From Stenotrophobium rhamnosiphilum (GTDB lineage: Bacteria > Pseudomonadota > Gammaproteobacteria > Nevskiales > Nevskiaceae), in the NCBI RefSeq assembly GCF_003052265.1, contig NZ_QANS01000003.1, positions 372,001-436,000 on the forward strand: a stretch of 64,000 nt of DNA. Reading direction: 5' to 3'. The notes under the pieces are model-generated. The model was not told the DNA's origin. It did no database searches and saw nothing but the letters and a program-made list of their open reading frames with translations. Positions 63,573 to 64,000 of the stretch are shown here, in pieces; within the stretch, counting starts at the first letter, position 1; each line of letters begins with the position of its first letter. The position numbers and the translations under genes were made by a program.

Positions 63573-64000
63573 ATGACAACATTAGATTGGTGCCGTAAGA
63601 ACTTACCCAAGCTGGACGGCAAACGCGCATTGGTGACCGGCGCTGCGAGTGGTCTCGGATATGAAACTGCAGCAGGTCTTGCTGCAATGGGCGCGCACGT
63701 TATTTTGGCTGATCGCAATGTTGAAGGCGGACAAGCTGCAGTTAAGAAAATTCGTGAAAGTATGTTCGGCGTGCACGTTGAGTTTCGCGCACTTGATCTG
63801 GCCGACCTTGCTGAGATTCGTGGCTTTGCCGATACGCTACGTGCAGATGGTGAGCCGCTCGATATTCTGGTGAACAACGCCGGCATTCTGCCGCCGCTAG
63901 AGCGTCGCGTCACTGCAGATGGTTTCGAATTGAAATTCGGCGTCAACGTACTCGGACATTTCGCACTGGACGGCCAGCTGTTAGAGAGCCTGCGTCGTAG
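63573..64000 (+). CDS. Short-chain dehydrogenase/reductase, cut by the right edge
   Basis: This frame begins at an ATG with AAGAAGG ahead and is still open at the window edge; 142 full codons are visible. The Rossmann motif TGAASGLGYETA (about 22-33), ADRN, and NNAGILPP (about 109-116) mark an SDR; the catalytic Tyr-Lys lies beyond the edge. Because it is incomplete, length and substrate cannot be given. It is 15 bases after the OYE-type gene and probably in the same operon. Confidence 0.85.
   Translation, partial: MTTLDWCRKNLPKLDGKRALVTGAASGLGYETAAGLAAMGAHVILADRNVEGGQAAVKKIRESMFGVHVEFRALDLADLAEIRGFADTLRADGEPLDILVNNAGILPPLERRVTADGFELKFGVNVLGHFALDGQLLESLRR

Overview
The window reads as a chromosomal stretch of a moderately GC-rich gammaproteobacterium. 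The evidence is a hemX-hemY pair at the left edge, a CpxRA two-component system diverging from a Spy/CpxP-type gene, argS followed by a SPOR-domain gene, uvrD, cus-type metal efflux genes, and an mltD lytic transglycosylase. An environmental, hydrophobic-compound-degrading lineage (Nevskiales/Solimonadaceae-like) would fit the steroid-type oxidoreductases at the right end, but that placement is inference. I saw no rRNA, tRNA, CRISPR array, transposase or phage gene.

Layout. 0-8.4 kb: core genes (hemX fragment, hemY, an NHL-propeller lipoprotein, a spy/cpxP-like gene divergent from cpxRA with a perfect CpxR box between them, argS, an FtsN-like SPOR protein). 8.4-18.2 kb: a His-rich PadR regulator (YqjI type) with an MFS transporter, uvrD, a TerC-family protein, a glycosyltransferase, a GYF-RDD-pilin-like composite protein, a glutamine amidotransferase, msrB and a YhhN protein. 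18.2-19.4 kb: an unrecognised, AT-richer patch. 19.4-28.4 kb: an M13 peptidase lipoprotein and a copper/silver CusCBA-type efflux operon led by a Cys/Met-rich small protein. 28.4-41.8 kb: an alkyltransferase-like DNA repair protein, a patatin, then an envelope-charge block (mprF, a VirJ/AcvB-like lipid hydrolase, DUF456, a CptA/EptC-type phosphoethanolamine transferase), mltD, pip, a CaCA cation exchanger behind a yybP-ykoY (Mn2+) riboswitch, and an acyl-CoA thioesterase. 41.8-54.5 kb: an APC permease, then a regulator-first TetR-OMF-MFP-RND operon divergent from an MMPL-type exporter. This efflux block lies between two identical 46-bp direct repeats and ends in a large imperfect inverted repeat of about 0.7 kb. 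54.5-64 kb: an HsaA-like flavin monooxygenase, a KstD-like flavoprotein, a DUF1295 reductase-like membrane protein, a diguanylate cyclase, two SDR enzymes (the second cut by the window edge), a patatin and an Old Yellow Enzyme homologue. Together these suggest catabolism of a steroid or similar polycyclic or terpenoid substrate.

How the parts work together. Much of the window concerns envelope homeostasis: Cpx stress sensing, metal efflux, three export systems, lipid headgroup charge modification and peptidoglycan turnover. Several regulatory sites can be read directly: the CpxR box, the TetR palindrome, the PadR palindromes and the riboswitch. The strongest leads are the mprF-virJ pair, the riboswitch-controlled CaCA exchanger, the repeat-bounded efflux island and the unusual steroid-type gene set.
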